DNA of 64,000 nucleotides from Anthopleura xanthogrammica (lineage: Eukaryota; Cnidaria; Anthozoa; Actiniaria; Actiniidae). Where the stretch lies: NCBI GenBank assembly GCA_964019055.1, contig OZ025218.1, positions 4,176,169 through 4,240,168 on the forward strand, written 5' to 3'. The notes under the pieces were generated by a model, which did not search any database, was not told the DNA's origin, and worked only from the letters and a program-made list of their open reading frames with translations. The translations under genes were made by a program, and so were the position numbers. Positions 60,001 through 64,000 of this stretch are shown piece after piece. Within the stretch, counting starts at the first letter, position 1. Every line of letters begins with the position of its first letter.

Positions 60001-63000
60001 TCAAAGTACAGGTGTCAGGGTAGACATTCAAACAGAAATTGAGAAGCCAGAGATTTACATCATTGGAAGGTGCCAGAGCAATGATATACAGCAGCTTGCA
60101 TACATTGAAAGTAGATGTGAATGCCTACAAGGTCTACAAAAACATATTGATATCATTCCTGGTGTCCCTATCAGTGATGTCATGAGGTTTTTTAAAGGAG
60201 ATGGCCCTGCTGTAGCATTTGAAACTGGCCAACAGAAAGGAGGCCATTTGTTTTGCTCAGTATGTGGCATGCATGCCATAATGAGTGATATCTTGGATCA
60301 TGTCTACAGATGCAAGCATGTTTCCCTTAAAGACAAACAGCACGAGGTTCTGAAGGGTAAATATGGAAGAGTGAATTCACTATGTGGGAAACCAAAGCCA
60401 CTAAAAAATCTAAAGAAAGAAGAGATACTACAGGAACTAAGGTCCAGAGACATTTATCCTGACCTTAGTTCAACAAAAGCTGATTTAGAGAAAGAGCTGA
60501 ACTCTAATCTTCGAGGAATTCAACGTGTACCTGCTCTACTATATTCTGATCCAACAAGCACATTTGAAAGTCACTGCATTGACTCATATGAGGCATTACC
60601 ATGTGAGCCAATGCATGATATTTCAAATCACATATCCAATGTGCTAGAGGAACTCCCACACCACATAACAAAAGAACAAAAAGCCATTTATGATGAAGTT
60701 TATGAGGCAACATTAGGAGGAAAAGAAACAAAAAGAGCAACAGACTACCGCCATGCAATAATCTTATTTTCCAAACAATTCAAAGGCATCCTTACAGAAA
60801 CCCTACAACTACTTCTCAACACACTGGCAGAAATGCAAGACATTTTGTACTCATCTGATGGTCAAAGATGTCCCTGTATGATATTGAGATATCACAATCT
60901 ATCCTTCCTCCACTATCTCATGTGTGTACTCGAGTTCGGATCTACGCCTACTTCATTAACCTCAAGAAAACTTTATGGCAAATACCTTCACAATTTAACA
61001 TCACATCAACCAATCCAATTAAGATTAATTTCTGGTCCATCATCCAATGCAGAGAATGAAGAGCGAGTCTTCAATTCTATCAAGGGCATAACAAAAGCCA
61101 CTTCAAATTACAGGCCATCACATATCATTAGCAACATTCTCTTGCGACTACAAGCAGAGCAAGAACTTGATGTTCATAGCGATGCCATAAACAAACAAGA
61201 CAATCACATATCAAAGGCTGCTGCAACTTTAGCAAAGCTCCCAAACACCAAAATACCATCATTTGTCCTAGAAGATAAAAAGTACTCCCAATGGTGGCAA
61301 GCACACCTTGAAAGAATAAGTGACTTTCTTGTACCAGGGGAAGGAGTGTGGTGGCAGTATGATGGTGAATCCAATGAGATTGAAGTTTTTGACGCTGAGC
61401 CAGGACAAAGTTTCAAGGAAGAGGGTCCTGCACTTCACCACTTCCGATCAAGCAGTTTCAAGGAAGAGGAGAGCTTTCTTACTGAATGTTGGGAAGAATG
61501 CATACAAAAATCTATCCCTCTTCCAGCTCATTTCCTCTACCAAGAAAATCAAACTGGCAAAGTTACTAAGATTACCACAGGTTACTTATCAGATGCATAT
61601 TATGAAAACATTGAAGAGATGGACTGTGATTTTGATCATTGCCAACCTTGTGTACTTAATTCAGATGAGGTAGATGAAGAAGCTGATGAAGAAGAGAATG
61701 ATGAGGTTGTTGTTGATTTGTGTTTGGTTGAAAATGAACATGATATGTACTTTGAAAACTTTGAAAATTCACAAAAACATGAAGAGTCCAGTGAAGTTCC
61801 AAAAACACAAGATATCCCATGCAGAAATCCACCTTTAAATGACTTATTGCCTTACCTTTGTCATGATACTCCAGCAAGCCAACCCCACTGTTTAATAGAT
61901 AATCATAACTCCCTACAATCTGAAAGAGAAAGCAGCAGTGAGACACAACCTAAGGCCCAAAATATCATTACCACAAAAGAAGGAAAAGCAGTGGAGATTG
62001 TACTCGGTACAACCGAAGAGGTTAGACAATTTGATGCTGCCCGTCACCAATTAAAGACAAATCCTAAACAAAAAGCTGTAATGGAGGCCTACAAAGACAA
62101 GCTGTCTCTCATCCAATCTAGTATTTTATCAAAGGAAAGGGAAGTGAAATTGCTATTAAAAGAATGGGAGAAACAGTACTTCATCACAAATCATTGTAGA
62201 TCTGCAACCATGGAAGAGATTAAAGCTGATAAAACTGCTTCCTTTTACCTTAAACAATTAAAGTATTCTAAGGTCCTTTTGAAACAGTGGAACATTTCTT
62301 TTTGATCAATTTAACTTAACTACTACACTTACAATGAGTCATACAAAAAAAAAAAAAAAAAAAAAAACCATAAGCTTACACATTATCTGTGTACTATAGT
62401 TTATTTTGAAAGCCTGTAAGATTTAAATGTGTAAATGTACATAGATGCTTTATATTTATCTTGTAAATATAGATTCATATTGTAAATATATTTTACGAAC
62501 ATAGTTTTGAAGTCTAATTAAGACTTAAATAGAACAACATAAACCTAATCCATGAGACAGCTACAAAAATATTTATCGCGCACGTTTTATATAAGAAAAT
62601 TAACTTAAAATTAAGCTTAATTTACCAAAAAAGAAATAAAGAAATGGTATAGAGAGAGAGAAGAAGGCCCAGTCATCAACATTAAAACAACATACAGCTT
62701 TTTAAACACATCTAGTTTACGGGTACACAACGGAAACTTGTTTTATTTAGTGTCTATTTCAGCATTATTAAAGACAAGTGTGCATTTAAAACAATAAAAA
62801 CCAATACTTACCTAAACATACGATTCCCAATCCTCAAGGCAGAAAGTATTTCCATGATTCTCTCAATAAAAACAACACGAATCCAGAAAACTCCATGTGG
62901 TAAACACTAGCGATCGGCAGCCATTTTCTACTTAGTTACGCGTAGCAACGAGAAGAGCCTCGATTTGAGGGAAATGCATAATAAGCGTTGCTGGGGGGCA

Positions 63001-63022
63001 TTTCAAGGATTTGACCCATGCC
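57051..63022 (+). mobile_element. TTAA-flanked DNA transposon, copy T-right
   Basis: 5972 bp, ends GGCATGGGTC and GACCCATGCC, flanked by TTAA (57047-57050 and 63023-63026). It lacks the MITE of T-left but has about 60 bp near 57565-57625 that T-left lacks. Beyond the TTAA on each side it shares 20 bp (inner) and 13 bp (outer) with the BEL sequences flanking T-left. Confidence 0.82.
58100..62305 (+). CDS. three-exon transposase-like protein of T-right, about 1300 aa
   Basis: Exons 58100-58821, 59039-59433 and 59520-62305 join in phase (GTAATT...CAG; GTAAGA...TAG) to about 1300 codons. Exon 1: basic, with CKGCH. Exon 2: a helix-turn-helix-like INWSALARQFGVKNKKG near residues 311-327. Exon 3: KGDGPAVAFETGQQKGG (Asp about 600), a C2HC zinc finger (CSVCGMHA...HVYRC), an SAP-like segment (LKKEEILQELRSRDIYP), LPCEPMHDISNHI (Asp about 739) and NAENEERVFNSI (Glu about 887), and an acidic C-terminal third. 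The three acidic residues are candidate DDE catalytic residues (inference). I know related proteins from cnidarian genomes but no superfamily name. Intact here. Confidence 0.7.
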
Positions 63023-63030
63023 TTAAATTT

Positions 63031-63350
63031 CGTGAGAAGGACAATTTTTATTAACATAAAAATGTCCCGGTAATATCGAATAGTCCTGGGTTTTATTCTA
63101 AAATCGTGATAAGAAGAACAATTTTTATTCAAAAATGTCCGATTATCGGAATTGTCCCGGCTTTTATCCTAAAATCGTGATAAGAAGAACAATTTTTATT
63201 CAAAAATGTCCCGATTATCGGAATTGTCCCGACTTTTATTCTAAAATTGTGATAACAAGGACAATTTTTATTCAAAAATGTCCCGGTTACCGTTTTGTCC
63301 CGGGTTTTAGTGCTCAATATATGGAGGGAAGGACAATCGCATACAAGAAA
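63031..63350. repeat. 70-bp tandem repeat
   Basis: About four copies built on GAACAATTTTTATTCAAAAATG followed by GTCCCG.TTATCGGAATTG (quoted in pieces), spaced near 70 bp, from about 63040 to 63300. It starts exactly where homology to the T-left flank ends. ORFs in it are artefacts. Confidence 0.8.
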
Positions 63351-63663
63351 CCATGAAAAAATGTTCCGATTATCGAAATGTCCCGGTTTAGCTCTAAGAA
63401 ACATGTTTATTTTCTACGTAATTATGGAGTTCATCCTAGAATACGCACTCGAATGTGATTATGTCATGAGACTCTTGAGTGGCTATAAAAATATCGAGTT
63501 ATGGGACTGTAAATTGTATTACCATGGCAACTTTCTCCGCTGCTGCTTCTTGTACGGGCAACTAATTTGGGAAACAATTTCCTCGCGCTGATACTACTGG
63601 ATTCGAAAGAATAATACGACATTTTTTTAAAAATCTATTTTATTGAGTGACTTATACTCTTCA
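63351..63663. other. host region between repeat and Fic gene
   Basis: No gene recognised; likely intergenic or 3' UTR of the Fic gene. It contains a CAAT/AATAAA-poor AT-rich stretch with no clear signal. Confidence 0.4.
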
Positions 63664-64000
63664 TTAGATATGTGCATTGAATGAATCATGCAATGTTCTA
63701 GTTTCTCTAAATTTCCTAGTGCATCTGATGTCCAATAGGATCTGACACCAGATATAATGCTCGTTTTCATCCTTGCTACATAACAATGGCGAGACAGGAA
63801 AAGGGAACCCATAGGATTCCATGATGTAGGTGTATAAGAGACGACCCATTCTACCATTCCCATCTCCAAAGGGATGTAATTCTAAGAACTCGTAGACGAA
63901 CCACTCAGTCATTTGAACTAAGTCTTCTAAAGTATTCCTACTATCTACAGTTCGAAGGTAGTTTACAGTAAACCAGCGGTGGTTATACTCGTCAATCAAC
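63664..64000 (-). CDS. Fic-domain protein, 3' end (partial)
   Basis: The frame is open to the window edge, so the start lies outside. The fragment carries the Fic signature HPFGDGNGRMGR (about residues 42-53 of the 111 visible), preceded by the helix DLVQMTEWFVYEFLEL and followed by LLYTYIMESYGFPFPVSPLL. Fic enzymes transfer AMP or other phosphate groups from nucleotides to protein hydroxyls; the His and the Asp/Asn/Gly/Arg phosphate-binding residues are all present. The protein ends LHDSFNAHI. Whether it is a host gene, a horizontally acquired gene or part of another mobile element cannot be told from this end. Confidence 0.8.
   Translation of the reverse strand, partial: LIDEYNHRWFTVNYLRTVDSRNTLEDLVQMTEWFVYEFLELHPFGDGNGRMGRLLYTYIMESYGFPFPVSPLLCSKDENEHYIWCQILLDIRCTRKFRETRTLHDSFNAHI

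Noticed and set aside
1..64000. tRNA, rRNA or bacterial-type operon signals
   Set aside because: No cloverleaf or rRNA segment was recognised by eye; gene organisation and splice sites are eukaryotic or viral.

Overview
The window is eukaryotic: a stretch of an AT-rich invertebrate metazoan genome made almost entirely of mobile DNA. The evidence is spliced genes with GT-AG introns, a BEL/Pao LTR retrotransposon, a THAP-bearing DNA-transposon relic, Polinton/Maverick (adintovirus-like) elements and a 320-330 bp satellite. Several protein families here are ones I associate with cnidarian genomes, but the sequence does not prove the host phylum.

Layout. 1-3238 is the right part of a Polinton (E0). 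3239-4380 is satellite. 4381-21733 is a complete Polinton (E1, about 17.4 kb) sitting inside the satellite, which resumes at 21734-22160. 22161-24355 is host-like DNA with one exon-like ORF and palindromic MITE-like repeats. 24361-39837 is a second complete Polinton (E2, about 15.5 kb) in the opposite orientation to E1. 40060-42280 is another satellite array. 42763-43387 is an exon-like host ORF. 43422-56110 is a decayed BEL/Pao retrotransposon on the minus strand; its pol gene is interrupted by a TTAA-flanked transposon (T-left, 44618-51072), which itself carries a palindromic MITE (45216-45753). 57051-63022 is a second, inverted copy of the same transposon (T-right) with an apparently intact three-exon gene. 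The window ends in a 70-bp tandem repeat and the 3' end of a Fic-domain gene on the minus strand.

Polinton gene plan, shared by E1 and E2 with inverted polarity: protein-primed PolB; integrase on the opposite strand; double-jelly-roll major capsid protein divergent from integrase; packaging ATPase; then a run of small late genes (helical protein, membrane proteins, candidate minor capsid protein, membrane-active protein) and a large conserved protein with a C-terminal membrane anchor. Accessory genes at both ends differ between elements: small IENR1/NUMOD1-like proteins, paralogous small proteins, and in E2 a 274-aa protein resembling viral DNA-binding DUF2738/DUF5871 proteins. I see no maturation protease. 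Each element carries different inactivating breaks; only integrase is intact in both.

Regulation. The replication/accessory genes share a cassette of a short palindrome followed 12-18 bp later by a TATA-like element ending CATACTATAAAG. The structural genes instead have ATAAA-type sequences directly against the ATG. A GGGAAGGC motif is iterated in the terminal repeats and scattered, as GGGAAGGCATG, through coding and non-coding parts of the Polintons only. These regulatory and dispersed signals are the least expected things in the window, together with the unassigned TTAA transposon.
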